From JBJHDF01 sp050486405 (GTDB taxonomy: Bacteria; Pseudomonadota; Gammaproteobacteria; Pseudomonadales; Cellvibrionaceae): a stretch of 64,000 bases of DNA. The notes under the pieces are model-generated. The model was not told where the DNA came from, did not search any database, and saw nothing but the letters and a program-made list of their open reading frames with translations. A program made the position numbers and the translations under genes. Location: assembly GCA_050486405.1 (NCBI GenBank), contig JBJHDF010000011.1, positions 62,001 to 126,000 of the forward strand, written 5' to 3'. Positions 8,886-17,669 of this stretch are shown here, in pieces. Every line of letters begins with the position of its first letter. Positions within the stretch are counted from its first letter, which is position 1.

Positions 8886-10027
8886 AGCCCCCGGCGCCGT
8901 TGTCGGCGCAGCAGGGAAATAAAGAAGGGCGCGCCCAGCAGGGCAGTGACCAGACCTACGGGTATTTCCGTCGGCGCCAGGGCCGTGCGCGCCAGTGTGT
9001 CGGCCAGCACCAGCAGCACCGCGCCGCCCAGGGCGGACAGGGGCAGCAGGCTGCGGTGATCGGGGCCCACCCAGAGGCGTACCATATGCGGAATCACCAG
9101 CCCGACAAAGGCGATGGCGCCGCTCAGGGCTACCGCCGTGCCCACGCCCGCCGCCACCAGCAGAATCAGCCGCCGTTTCAGGCGCTCCACATCGATACCC
9201 AGATGCCGCGCCTGGGACTCGCCCAGCAGCAGCGTATTGAGGGCGCGGCCAAAGGCGGGAATGGCCAGCAGCAGCAGAGTGAGCACGCCGCCGGCCAGGG
9301 CCACCTGCCGGCCGTTGGCACCTTCAAGGCCACCCATGCGCCAGAGGCTTATGCGACGTAAGCGCTCACTATCGGCAAAGTATTCCAGCAGTCCGGTACC
9401 GCTGGCGGACAGAGCCGACACGGCAATGCCCATCAGAAGCATGGTGGTCACCGAAGTGCCGTTGATTCCCGTGGCCACGCGGTACACCAGCCACACGGTG
9501 AGCAGCCCGCCGAGAAAGGCGCCCAGGGATACCAGCGGCAGACCGGCGGCGACGCCCAGCGCCCCGCCGAGACCGGCGCCGAAAACGATCATCAGGCTGG
9601 CCCCGGCGGAGGCGCCGGCGGTGACGCCGATCAGCGATGGGTCCGCCAGGGGATTGCGGAACAGCCCCTGCAGAATGGCGCCGCACAGGGCCAGGATGGC
9701 GCCCACCAGCGCCGCCAGCAGAGCCCGGGGCAGGCGGATGGACTGGATGATCTGCGCCGTATAACCGGGCAGTTCCATTCCCAACAGGGCCCGGCCCACG
9801 TCCGTCGGCGATACCGTCACCGACCCCAGCAACAGCGCCGCCACCAGCGCCGCCACCAGCGTCAGGGTCAGAAGCACAAAGGCGCGCCGCGCCCTTGTGC
9901 GACGCTGGTCGGCCGGGCTGAAGCCGGGCAGGGAGCTCACGCCAGCCACGCTGCTGGATGGACACCGGGCATCAGAAGTCCACCCCCTGGCGGGCGCGGA
10001 TACCGGCCTTGTAGGCGTGCTTGACAT
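8882..10027 (-). CDS. btuC: Vitamin B12 ABC transporter permease (FecCD family)
   Basis: Up to 381-aa permease of the BtuC/HmuU/FecCD family with about ten transmembrane helices starting near residue 48. Family motifs include R-L-P-R-x-L-A-A (about 98), GxxLQGLFRNPLADPSLIG (about 117-137) and GAIAFVGLVIPHMVRLW (about 302-320). It forms the membrane channel for cobalamin. The farthest start (10027) overlaps cobO by 56 bases. A later GTG near residue 27 would give an overlap-free start but has no clear ribosome site, so the first 25-45 residues are uncertain. Operon position between cobO and btuD supports the B12 assignment. Confidence 0.85.
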   Translation of the reverse strand: MSSTPTRPVSAPARGWTSDARCPSSSVAGVSSLPGFSPADQRRTRARRAFVLLTLTLVAALVAALLLGSVTVSPTDVGRALLGMELPGYTAQIIQSIRLPRALLAALVGAILALCGAILQGLFRNPLADPSLIGVTAGASAGASLMIVFGAGLGGALGVAAGLPLVSLGAFLGGLLTVWLVYRVATGINGTSVTTMLLMGIAVSALSASGTGLLEYFADSERLRRISLWRMGGLEGANGRQVALAGGVLTLLLLAIPAFGRALNTLLLGESQARHLGIDVERLKRRLILLVAAGVGTAVALSGAIAFVGLVIPHMVRLWVGPDHRSLLPLSALGGAVLLVLADTLARTALAPTEIPVGLVTALLGAPFFISLLRRQRRRGL

Positions 10028-10583
10028 CCCGCACTTCCGCCACCGTGTCCATCAGATCGCGCAGCGCCCGGCCGCCGCCGCGTCCGGTCACCACCACACT
10101 CTGTTCCGCCGGTCGCCCGGCAATGGCTGTCAGCACCCGCTGTTCATCCAGATAATCGAAGGCCAGCATATAGGTCAGCTCATCCAGCACCACCAGATCG
10201 TAGCCGGGATCGCGCAACAGCGCTTCGGCCTGCAGCCAGGTCCGCTGCGCCGCCGCCCGGTCCGCGCTGCGATCCTGGGTGTCCCAGGTAAAGCCGGTGC
10301 CCATCTGGTACAGTGGGACCTCGGGGCAGCGATCGCGCAGGTAGATTTCCTCCCCGGACAACTGCTGGCCCTTGATGAACTGCACCACCGCCACCCGCTG
10401 CCCGTGCCCCAGCGCCCGCAACACCATCCCGAACGCCGAGCTGGACTTGCCCTTGCCGTTGCCCGTCAGCAGCACCGCCACGCCGCGCTCCAGATGGGCC
10501 CGGGCGATACCCGCATCCACCTGGGCCTTCTGCTTCTCCATGGCGGCCTTGTGGCGCAAGTTTCTACCTTCATCTTCTTTCAT
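9972..10583 (-). CDS. cobO: Cob(I)yrinic acid a,c-diamide adenosyltransferase
   Basis: 203-aa cytoplasmic enzyme (CobO/BtuR/CobA family) that transfers the adenosyl group of ATP to cob(I)alamin, making coenzyme B12 from imported corrinoid. It has the P-loop GNGKGKSSSAFG (about 43-54) and the VLDELTYML segment near 137. The length agrees with BtuR (about 200 aa). The ATG at 10583 lies two bases beyond the btuB stop (TGATATG), so it is probably translationally coupled. The reading frame is open further upstream only because it runs antisense-free through btuB, and the motif spacing fits the 10583 start. Confidence 0.9.
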   Translation of the reverse strand: MKEDEGRNLRHKAAMEKQKAQVDAGIARAHLERGVAVLLTGNGKGKSSSAFGMVLRALGHGQRVAVVQFIKGQQLSGEEIYLRDRCPEVPLYQMGTGFTWDTQDRSADRAAAQRTWLQAEALLRDPGYDLVVLDELTYMLAFDYLDEQRVLTAIAGRPAEQSVVVTGRGGGRALRDLMDTVAEVRDVKHAYKAGIRARQGVDF

Positions 10584-10584
10584 A

Positions 10585-12417
10585 TCAAAACCGGAATTCC
10601 ACGCCTCCATAGGCCGCTGCGCCGCTGGTGTTGTAGCCGGACACTTCCTGGTAATCCGCATCCAGCACATTCTCGCCGCGCACATAAACCACCAGATTAT
10701 CCCGCACACCATAGCGCACTGTGGCATCCAGCACCTGATAATTGTCCAGGGGATCACCGCTGCCCGCCTCCAGCATATCCCGGGCGGCGCGCAGATTCAG
10801 GCCCAGGGTCAGCGCCTCCAGCGGCACATACACCAGCCCCAGGTTGGCCAACTGCTTTGGCACCCGGGGACGCGGATCGCCGCTCTCGAGTTCCGCCCGG
10901 GTGTAGGTGAAATTGGCGTGCAGGGTCAGGGTCGGGTGCAGGGGCACCGAGCCGATCAGCTCCACACCCCGGGAGCGGCTGCTTTGGTCGTCCTGCAGAT
11001 AACCGCTGAAGGCGACCATATCAAAAAAGATCTCGTTGTCGATGCGCTGGTCGAACAGCACGGCTTCCAGATGCAGACCACTGTCGGTGAAGTACTCCAC
11101 ACCAACATCCAGACCGCGGCTGTCCTCCTGCGCCAGAGGCGCCATTTCCGGAGCGTTGTCACGCCGGTTGTACTGAATCTCGAACAGGCTGGGGGCACGG
11201 AAGCCGGTGCCCAGGGCGGATTTGAATTTGATGACACCGGCGCCCAGCGGTTGCAGCCAGGCGCCACTCAGGCGGTAGCTGGTGTTGCGACCAAAGTCAT
11301 CGTTGCGGTCGTGGCGCAGGCCGGCCGTTACGTACAGTTGTTCCAGGTGCCGACCCTGGTACTCCAGCCAGCCGGCGCGCTGCCCGCGTTGATCGTCTGA
11401 GACCCGATCGGTGCGATCCTCCAGGCCATAGGTCAGGCGCAGATCGTCGGACAGTGCCCGGTGACCCGTCAGTTCCCAGCGCTCGATTTCCCCTTCGTAT
11501 TCCACCGACAACACATCGGCATCGTAGAGCCGGCGTTCCACCTCGGTGGCGGCGTATGCCAGGGTGTGCTCGCCTTCTTGGATGCTGTGACTGACAAAAA
11601 TCCGATGACTGCGCTGCTGAAACAGTTCCCGGCAGTCGTGGATGGTGGGCCAGCCGCAGCGATCGTATTCCACCTCGGCATCGGTATCGCGCACTACGCC
11701 GCCCAGGCGCCACTGGTCGCCGATGTTCCAGGCGGCGCGGCCGTGCAGGGTGGTGTTGTCGTAGCCATCCGGGTCGCCGGAGGCGTCGCCCTGGTAGGCG
11801 TTGAAACCGTCGGTGGCAGCCCGGGCCGCCGACAGATAAAAGTCGCCCTGGCGGTTGGCGCCGCCCAGATGGCCGCTGAAAACACGGGTGTTGTAGCGGC
11901 CGGCCTCGCCCGAGGCGCCGCCGTACAAACCTTCACCGTCGCGGCCGGTGCTGATGCGCACCACGCCGCCGGCATCGGCGCCGTACATCATCCCCTGAGG
12001 GCCGCGCAGCAGCTCCACCCGGGACACGTCGGCGCCCAGCAGGTGCTGTACCTGGGCGCAGGCCTGGGTGCCGGTGGGGTCGGTGATGTCCAGGCCGTCC
12101 ACCAGTGTCAGGGTGCGAAAACCGGCTTCGCCGCGCACCCGCAGGGTGGTGACCTTGCCCGGGCCGCCGGAATTGCTCACCGATACCGACGGCAGGCTGC
12201 GCAACGCGTCGGATAGAGAGACGAAGCCGCGCAGGGCCAGGTCGTCCGCGTCCATTACGGCTACCGAGGTGCCCAGGGTGCGCAAGGGTGTTTCGGTGCG
12301 CGAGGCGACCACCACGAAAGTTTCCAGTGAGTCGCTATGGTGTTCAGAGGCCAGTGGCGCGGCGCCGGACAGTCCGGCGCTGGCCGCCACGGCGGTGTAA
12401 AGAATGGTTTTGTGCAC
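10585..12417 (-). CDS. btuB: TonB-dependent vitamin B12 receptor
   Basis: 610-aa outer-membrane receptor for cobalamin uptake, driven by TonB. It starts at GTG 12417 with an upstream AAGGGG. A signal peptide runs to about residue 22, followed by a TonB-box-like ETFVVVASRTETPL, the plug domain (SLSDALRSLPSVSVSNSGGPG, then LRGPQGMMYGADAGGVV), and a 22-strand barrel ending in Phe (VEFRF), as required for BAM recognition. The size matches E. coli BtuB (about 614 aa). It lies directly downstream of a cobalamin riboswitch, which would shut it off when B12 is plentiful. An ATG-containing longer frame exists, but it would run back into the riboswitch. Confidence 0.92.
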   Translation of the reverse strand: MHKTILYTAVAASAGLSGAAPLASEHHSDSLETFVVVASRTETPLRTLGTSVAVMDADDLALRGFVSLSDALRSLPSVSVSNSGGPGKVTTLRVRGEAGFRTLTLVDGLDITDPTGTQACAQVQHLLGADVSRVELLRGPQGMMYGADAGGVVRISTGRDGEGLYGGASGEAGRYNTRVFSGHLGGANRQGDFYLSAARAATDGFNAYQGDASGDPDGYDNTTLHGRAAWNIGDQWRLGGVVRDTDAEVEYDRCGWPTIHDCRELFQQRSHRIFVSHSIQEGEHTLAYAATEVERRLYDADVLSVEYEGEIERWELTGHRALSDDLRLTYGLEDRTDRVSDDQRGQRAGWLEYQGRHLEQLYVTAGLRHDRNDDFGRNTSYRLSGAWLQPLGAGVIKFKSALGTGFRAPSLFEIQYNRRDNAPEMAPLAQEDSRGLDVGVEYFTDSGLHLEAVLFDQRIDNEIFFDMVAFSGYLQDDQSSRSRGVELIGSVPLHPTLTLHANFTYTRAELESGDPRPRVPKQLANLGLVYVPLEALTLGLNLRAARDMLEAGSGDPLDNYQVLDATVRYGVRDNLVVYVRGENVLDADYQEVSGYNTSGAAAYGGVEFRF

Positions 12418-12554
12418 GGGCTCAACCCCTTGAGTAGTTGCAAATATCAGCGGGGATCGAGGGAGGCAGAAGCAAAGCGCCGCGGCTTGCGGCCGCCGCT
12501 GTGCGGTGGCCATGGGCTCGTGAAGAGTTGCTCGATGGTAGCCCTCCGCTCCAT

Positions 12555-12690
12555 CAACGAGTTCGAAACAGGCCGGTATCGGGCTGACAGACAGAGGTCT
12601 GATCACCGTTGCGGGGGCAGCGCTGGATTACCAGTCTTCCCGTTTAACCCACTCAGTTCGAAAGGAAACAGTGGGCACCTGAATCGCGGG
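12555..12690 (-). promoter_or_regulatory. Cobalamin riboswitch
   Basis: On the minus strand the leader of btuB carries the consensus elements of an AdoCbl riboswitch in order: AGGTGCC (12674-12680), a GGTTAAACGGGAA block, the B12 box ATCCAGCGCTGCCCCCGCAA, GGTGATCAGACC, and the distal TCAGCCCGATACCGGCC (about 12571-12589). It would bind adenosylcobalamin and block expression of the btuB-cobO-btuCDF operon. The stretch 12418-12554 between it and btuB is the expression platform. The rest of this intergenic space up to 12914 should hold the promoter of the plus-strand TonB receptor, but I could not define its boxes. Confidence 0.92.
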
Positions 12691-12914
12691 GGCAAAAGTA
12701 GAGGAACCCGGCACGGGTGTCAACCTTTGGCAGGATGCCGCGCCAATTTCAAATTCTGCCAAAAAGTCCTATTGAATATAAGTCTGGGCTGACGTATAGT
12801 CGACCGGACAATAAGATATTGGTCTACATGACAATAAGAAGCGATCGGTGCTTGCGGCGGCTCTGCGTAGCTCTGCGGCAAGCTTATTCCAAATCATAAT
12901 AAAAGGATGGTCTC

Positions 12915-15900
12915 ATGAGAACGAAAGCGACTTTTAAAAGAAAGCTACTGGCTTCCGCGGTGGCTTCCTGCGCCCTGGCGGGCATGGGAGCGCAAACCGC
13001 AGCTCAGGAAGGTGTTATCGAAGAGGTGGTGGTCACTGGTATCCGGGCCTCGCTGGAAAGATCCATGGACGTCAAACGTAACGCCGCAGGTGTGGTGGAC
13101 GCCATTACCGCCGAGGACATCGGCAAATTCCCCGACGCCAATCTGGCTGAATCCCTGCAGCGCATCACAGGCGTATCCGTCGACCGCATTGGCGGTGAAG
13201 GGTCCCAGGTTACCGTGCGCGGCTTTGGACCAGACAACAACATGGTGACACTGAACGGCCGTACCATGCCGGTTGGTTTCGTCTATGGCGGTGGCAGTGG
13301 TGCCGGCGGCACCTTCGGCGGCGCGCCGCGCTCGTTTGATTTTGCCAACCTGGCCTCGGAAAGTGTTTCTGGCGTTCAGGTTTACAAAACCGGTCGTGCC
13401 AGTATGCCCACAGGTGGGCTGGGTGCGGCGGTAAACATCAATACGGTCAGACCGCTTGATACCGACCCGTTCACTGGTGCGATCAGCGCCAAGTTGTTGC
13501 ACGACACCACTGCCAGCGATGGTAGCGGCGACGACGTCACCCCCGAAGTTTCTGGCCTGTTCAGTTGGGCGAATAATGAAAATACCTTCGGTGTGGCGGT
13601 ATCTGCCAGTTACTCTCAGCGTCATTTCAGCTACGCCGGTGGTGCCGCCAATAACTGGAACGTGGCTCGCTGGGACGCCGCAGCCCACGCTGCCGGTGAG
13701 AACCAAATGTACTCCTGGCGGCGCGATGGTGACGGCAACATCAATGCCACCTTGGTCAACGAACCACACGATGGACAGCTTTATGCCCGCCCAAACGACT
13801 TCCGCTGGACCTTCTCCGAGCGTGAGCGCGAGCGTACCAATGCGCAGCTTACCCTCCAATGGGCGCCTATCGAAGATGTTACTGTAACTGCCGACTATAC
13901 CTACGCGGAAACGGAGACCTGGGAACACCGTGGCGAGTGGACCATGTGGATCGGCAACAGTAGTACCATCACCAATGTGGAATTTGACAACAGCGGCCAA
14001 ATTGCCGTGCCCATCAATATTGAAGAGCGCATTGGTGGCGGCAAGGATATGGGTTATGAGCAGCAATGGCGCGAGCAGACCAATACGCTCAACTCATTCG
14101 GCATCAACGTTGACTGGCGGGTCAACGACGACCTGACACTGAACTTCGACCTGCACGACTCCAGCATGGACAACAGGCCCACGGGTCCGGGTAATGCCGG
14201 CGAGATCGGCGTAAGCGTGGGCGCGCCCATCGGTGATATCCAGCGCTGGAACTTTGCCGGCGACCTGCCTCAGGGCTACTACACTTTTGACAACAGCCAC
14301 CTCAGCGGCACTCAGCACCCGTCACAAAACGACTTCGGTACCCAGCAGGGTCGTGTCTTTTACGCCCTGCAAGAGATGGATGTCACTCAGGTACAGTTGA
14401 GCGGTGCCTGGGCCATGGGCGACGGCGAGCTGCGCTTCGGCATGGAGTACCGCGACACTGAAGTCCGTCAGGCCAACTCTACCCGTGAGCATGAAATGGG
14501 GAACTGGGGTGTGGCCAATCCCGGCGAGTTTGCGCCGCTGGATAACCTGCAGCCGTTCAACTTCGCCTCCGTTTTCTCGGACTACAACACCGACCTGATG
14601 GCCGACTTCGGTATCCGTTCCAACAACGTGCTGGAGCTGTGTCAGCACATGGTAGGACTGACCGGCGAGGGCGCGAACTACCCCAGAGCTAATCCCGACC
14701 CCTGGGCGTGCGCCGCCATGGAAAGCCACCCGAACAACAATACGGTGGAAGAGGAAATGCTCGGCTTGTTCGTCGAGTATGCTCACAGCTTCCAGATAGG
14801 CGGTATGGACGCCAACATCCTGGCCGGGTTGCGTTACGAGGAAACCGATGTGGCCTCCACGGCATTGTCACAAATCCCCGCGTATCGCCCCTGGCAGAAC
14901 AGTAACGACTTCCAGCTGACCATTTGGGTCCAGGATGATGAAGGCAATCCGGTTCTGGATAACTTCACCTTGACCCATGACTACAGCAATATCCTGCCCA
15001 GCCTGGACTTCGATATTGCTCTGCGGGACGACCTGATTGCGCGCTTCTCCGCCAGCCGAACTATTGGTCGTCCTGGCTATGGCAACCTGTTCGCCAGTGT
15101 CGGCAACTTCCAGCAGGATAACCCGACCTACCTGGGTGGCAACCGCTCGGCCAGTGCCAACACCCCGGAGCTGGATCCACTGGAGTCCACCAACGTCGAC
15201 GTATCGCTGGAGTGGTACTTTGACGATGCCAGCTACGTGTCGCTAGGGGTCTTCCACAAGAAGGTGGATAACTTCCTCGGTGTTGGCGTAGATACCCGGC
15301 CGCACTTCGACCTGCGCGACCCGAGCGCCGGGCCTCTGGTGGAGCAGGCTGCTGCTGAACTGCAGGCCCGGGGCATTCCTGTCGACAACCGCACCTTGTT
15401 TGTTATGACGGGCATCCTGCATTTCGCAGATGATCACCCGGGCGGCGCTCAGGAGATCATAGATACGTACGGCGCTGATGGCAGTGGTGTTGGCTTTACT
15501 GAGGCAGAGGCCTTTGCTTCGGCGTATAACATTCCCCCCAGAGCGGATAGCCCGCTGGTTGAGTGGCGCACCACGTTGCCTATCAACAATCGCGATGCCA
15601 CAATTCGCGGCGCCGAGTTCGCTCTGCAGCACTTCTTCGGTGATACCGGCTTCGGTGTACAGTTCAACTACACCCATGTGGATAGCAACCGTAAGTTTGA
15701 TGACTTCGCCGATCCGGGTGAGGAGCAGTTTGCGCTGGTGGGCTTGAGCGATACCGCCAACGTGGTTCTGATGTATGAAAACTATGGTGTCGAGGCTCGG
15801 TTGGCCTATAACTGGCGCGATGAGTTCCTGCGTCAGACCAACCAGGGCGGGTCCAACAACCCTGTCTATGTGGACGCCTATGCCCAGTTGGATCTGAGCG

Positions 15901-16055
15901 TGGCCTACAACATCAACGACAACCTGAGCGTTTTCTTCGAAGGCCTCAACCTCACTGAGGAAAATGTCCGCTGGCGTACCCGCGATAGCCGGATGACTCA
16001 GTACCTGGAGCAACACGGTGCCCGCTATATGGTGGGTGTTCGCTACGCGTTCTAA
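12915..16055 (+). CDS. Large TonB-dependent receptor (Xanthomonas/Caulobacter type)
   Basis: 1046-aa outer-membrane receptor. A signal peptide (residues 1-32, cleavage near AQE) leads to a TonB-box-like segment (IEEVVVTGIRASLERSM) and a plug domain (DIGKFPDANLAESLQRITGVSVDR, about 70-95). These match the TonB-Xanth-Caul subfamily, which usually imports oligosaccharides or other plant/algal compounds. The C-terminus ends in Phe (VRYAF), as expected for an intact barrel. An AAAGGATGGTCTC lies before the ATG. It is followed by a terminator and a tryptophan-halogenase-family gene, a pairing common in polysaccharide-degrading marine bacteria. The substrate cannot be read from sequence. Confidence 0.9.
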   Translation: MRTKATFKRKLLASAVASCALAGMGAQTAAQEGVIEEVVVTGIRASLERSMDVKRNAAGVVDAITAEDIGKFPDANLAESLQRITGVSVDRIGGEGSQVTVRGFGPDNNMVTLNGRTMPVGFVYGGGSGAGGTFGGAPRSFDFANLASESVSGVQVYKTGRASMPTGGLGAAVNINTVRPLDTDPFTGAISAKLLHDTTASDGSGDDVTPEVSGLFSWANNENTFGVAVSASYSQRHFSYAGGAANNWNVARWDAAAHAAGENQMYSWRRDGDGNINATLVNEPHDGQLYARPNDFRWTFSERERERTNAQLTLQWAPIEDVTVTADYTYAETETWEHRGEWTMWIGNSSTITNVEFDNSGQIAVPINIEERIGGGKDMGYEQQWREQTNTLNSFGINVDWRVNDDLTLNFDLHDSSMDNRPTGPGNAGEIGVSVGAPIGDIQRWNFAGDLPQGYYTFDNSHLSGTQHPSQNDFGTQQGRVFYALQEMDVTQVQLSGAWAMGDGELRFGMEYRDTEVRQANSTREHEMGNWGVANPGEFAPLDNLQPFNFASVFSDYNTDLMADFGIRSNNVLELCQHMVGLTGEGANYPRANPDPWACAAMESHPNNNTVEEEMLGLFVEYAHSFQIGGMDANILAGLRYEETDVASTALSQIPAYRPWQNSNDFQLTIWVQDDEGNPVLDNFTLTHDYSNILPSLDFDIALRDDLIARFSASRTIGRPGYGNLFASVGNFQQDNPTYLGGNRSASANTPELDPLESTNVDVSLEWYFDDASYVSLGVFHKKVDNFLGVGVDTRPHFDLRDPSAGPLVEQAAAELQARGIPVDNRTLFVMTGILHFADDHPGGAQEIIDTYGADGSGVGFTEAEAFASAYNIPPRADSPLVEWRTTLPINNRDATIRGAEFALQHFFGDTGFGVQFNYTHVDSNRKFDDFADPGEEQFALVGLSDTANVVLMYENYGVEARLAYNWRDEFLRQTNQGGSNNPVYVDAYAQLDLSVAYNINDNLSVFFEGLNLTEENVRWRTRDSRMTQYLEQHGARYMVGVRYAF

Positions 16056-16080
16056 GGCGCTATCAGGCCGAAGTACGCGA

Positions 16081-16113
16081 AAAAGGCCGCTGCTATGCAG
16101 CGGCCTTTTTCTT
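16081..16113 (+). terminator. Rho-independent terminator after the TonB receptor
   Basis: A perfect GC-rich hairpin (aaaaaggccgctgc, loop tat, gcagcggcc) is followed by TTTTTCTT. It lies 26 bases after the receptor stop and before the halogenase start, so the downstream pair is either read-through or has its own promoter. Confidence 0.9.
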
Positions 16114-16171
16114 GTGTAACAATTACAGCACTCGGCATCTATTCTCAGCCGTGAATCATAGGAGAGCTGCC

Positions 16172-17668
16172 GTGCACCAACCCAAACCGGTAAAAAAGGT
16201 CATTATTGTTGGCGGAGGTACAGCCGGTTGGGCCGCCGCCGCTGCTCTGTCTCAGCATTTGAGCCAATTGCTCGAAATTGAGTTGGTGGAGTCTGCCGAT
16301 ATAGGCACGGTTGGCGTCGGAGAAGCCAGCATCCCACCCATGCGCGCCTTTCATCGTCTGGCGGGAATCGACGAGCAGGAATTTATGCGCGAAACCAGCT
16401 CGACCTTCAAGATGGGCATATTGTTTCGCGATTGGCGGGGTCTGAATACCGAGTATCTTCACTCCTTTGGTGAAGTCGGCCAGGGCACCTGGCTGACGCC
16501 CTTTCATCATTTCTGGTTGGAGGCAAAGGATCGGGGCCTGGACGTCGCTCCCCTGGACCACTATTGCCTGGAGGCAACGGCTTGTTGGCAGAAGAAATTT
16601 GCCGTTCACAAACAGGGTGGGCCGAACTTCGCCTATCACCTGGACGCTGGTCGGTACGCTCAGTTTCTGCGTCGCAAATGCGAGGCTCGTGGCGTACGGC
16701 GTCGCGAAGGAACAGTCGATCGGGTGGAGCTGGATCCCGACGATGGTTATATTCATCGCCTGCATATGAAAGACGGGGGCAGTATCGAAGGCGACTTCTA
16801 TATTGACTGTACGGGTTTTCGCGGTTTGTTGATCGAAGGCGCTCTGAAAACGGGCTACGACGATTGGACTCACTGGCTGCCGACCAACCGTGCCCTGGCC
16901 GTCCAGACCCGGGCCATTGGCGACCCGGATCCCTATACCATTGCCACTACGCGAACAGCCGGCTGGCAATGGAAAATTCCCCTTCAGCACAGGGTAGGCA
17001 ACGGTCTGGTTTACTGCAGCGAACACATCAGCGACGAGCAGGCGCGCGATGAGTTGCTGGCCAATGTGGAGGGTGAGCTCATCACCGAACCGCTATTGAT
17101 TCGTTACACCACTGGGGCCCGCCGCAAACAATGGCACAAGAACTGTCTGGCGCTGGGTCTTGCCAGCGGTTTTGTCGAACCGCTGGAGTCGACGTCTATA
17201 CACCTGGTAATGGTGGGCATTACGCGCTTTATGAAGCTGTTTCCATTTGATGGTGTTGCGAATTCCGCCGTCGACCAGTTCAACGCAATCAGTCGGGAGG
17301 AGCTGGAACACATCAGGGATTTCATTGTTCTTCACTACAAAGTCACCGAGCGCTCCGATACCCCCTTCTGGCGTGAACGCCAGCAGCAGGCCATTCCCGA
17401 TTCACTGGTGCATCGCCTGCGTCTATTTGAGGAAACCGGACACATCCGGCCGGCGGATTTGGATCTGTTCAAACTGGATTCGTGGCTGCAGGTCATGATT
17501 GGACAGGGAATTGAGCCGCGCGGACACCATCGTCTGGCGCGACAGATGTCGGACCAACAGCTGCAGGATGCGTTGGACAAGCTTCGGGATGCCATCGCCA
17601 AGGCGCTGGCCACTATGCCCTCGCACAAGGAGTTTATCGCGCAGTACTGTCCCGTATCCGAGGCATGA
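16172..17668 (+). CDS. Flavin-dependent tryptophan halogenase family protein
   Basis: 498-aa FAD-dependent protein of the Trp_halogenase family (PF04820), starting at GTG with GGAG eight bases upstream. It has the FAD-binding GGGTAGW motif (about residue 13), VGEASIP (about 51), a Lys in STFKMG at the place of the catalytic Lys of RebH/PrnA, and the halogenase hallmark W-x-W-x-I-P (WQWKIP, about 265). All key positions for hypohalous-acid chemistry are therefore present. The length is normal for the family (about 500-540). The genomic niche directly after a TonB receptor is typical of a large marine subgroup with untested substrates, so halogenation of free tryptophan should not be assumed. 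Confidence 0.88.
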   Translation: MHQPKPVKKVIIVGGGTAGWAAAAALSQHLSQLLEIELVESADIGTVGVGEASIPPMRAFHRLAGIDEQEFMRETSSTFKMGILFRDWRGLNTEYLHSFGEVGQGTWLTPFHHFWLEAKDRGLDVAPLDHYCLEATACWQKKFAVHKQGGPNFAYHLDAGRYAQFLRRKCEARGVRRREGTVDRVELDPDDGYIHRLHMKDGGSIEGDFYIDCTGFRGLLIEGALKTGYDDWTHWLPTNRALAVQTRAIGDPDPYTIATTRTAGWQWKIPLQHRVGNGLVYCSEHISDEQARDELLANVEGELITEPLLIRYTTGARRKQWHKNCLALGLASGFVEPLESTSIHLVMVGITRFMKLFPFDGVANSAVDQFNAISREELEHIRDFIVLHYKVTERSDTPFWRERQQQAIPDSLVHRLRLFEETGHIRPADLDLFKLDSWLQVMIGQGIEPRGHHRLARQMSDQQLQDALDKLRDAIAKALATMPSHKEFIAQYCPVSEA

Positions 17669-17669
17669 C

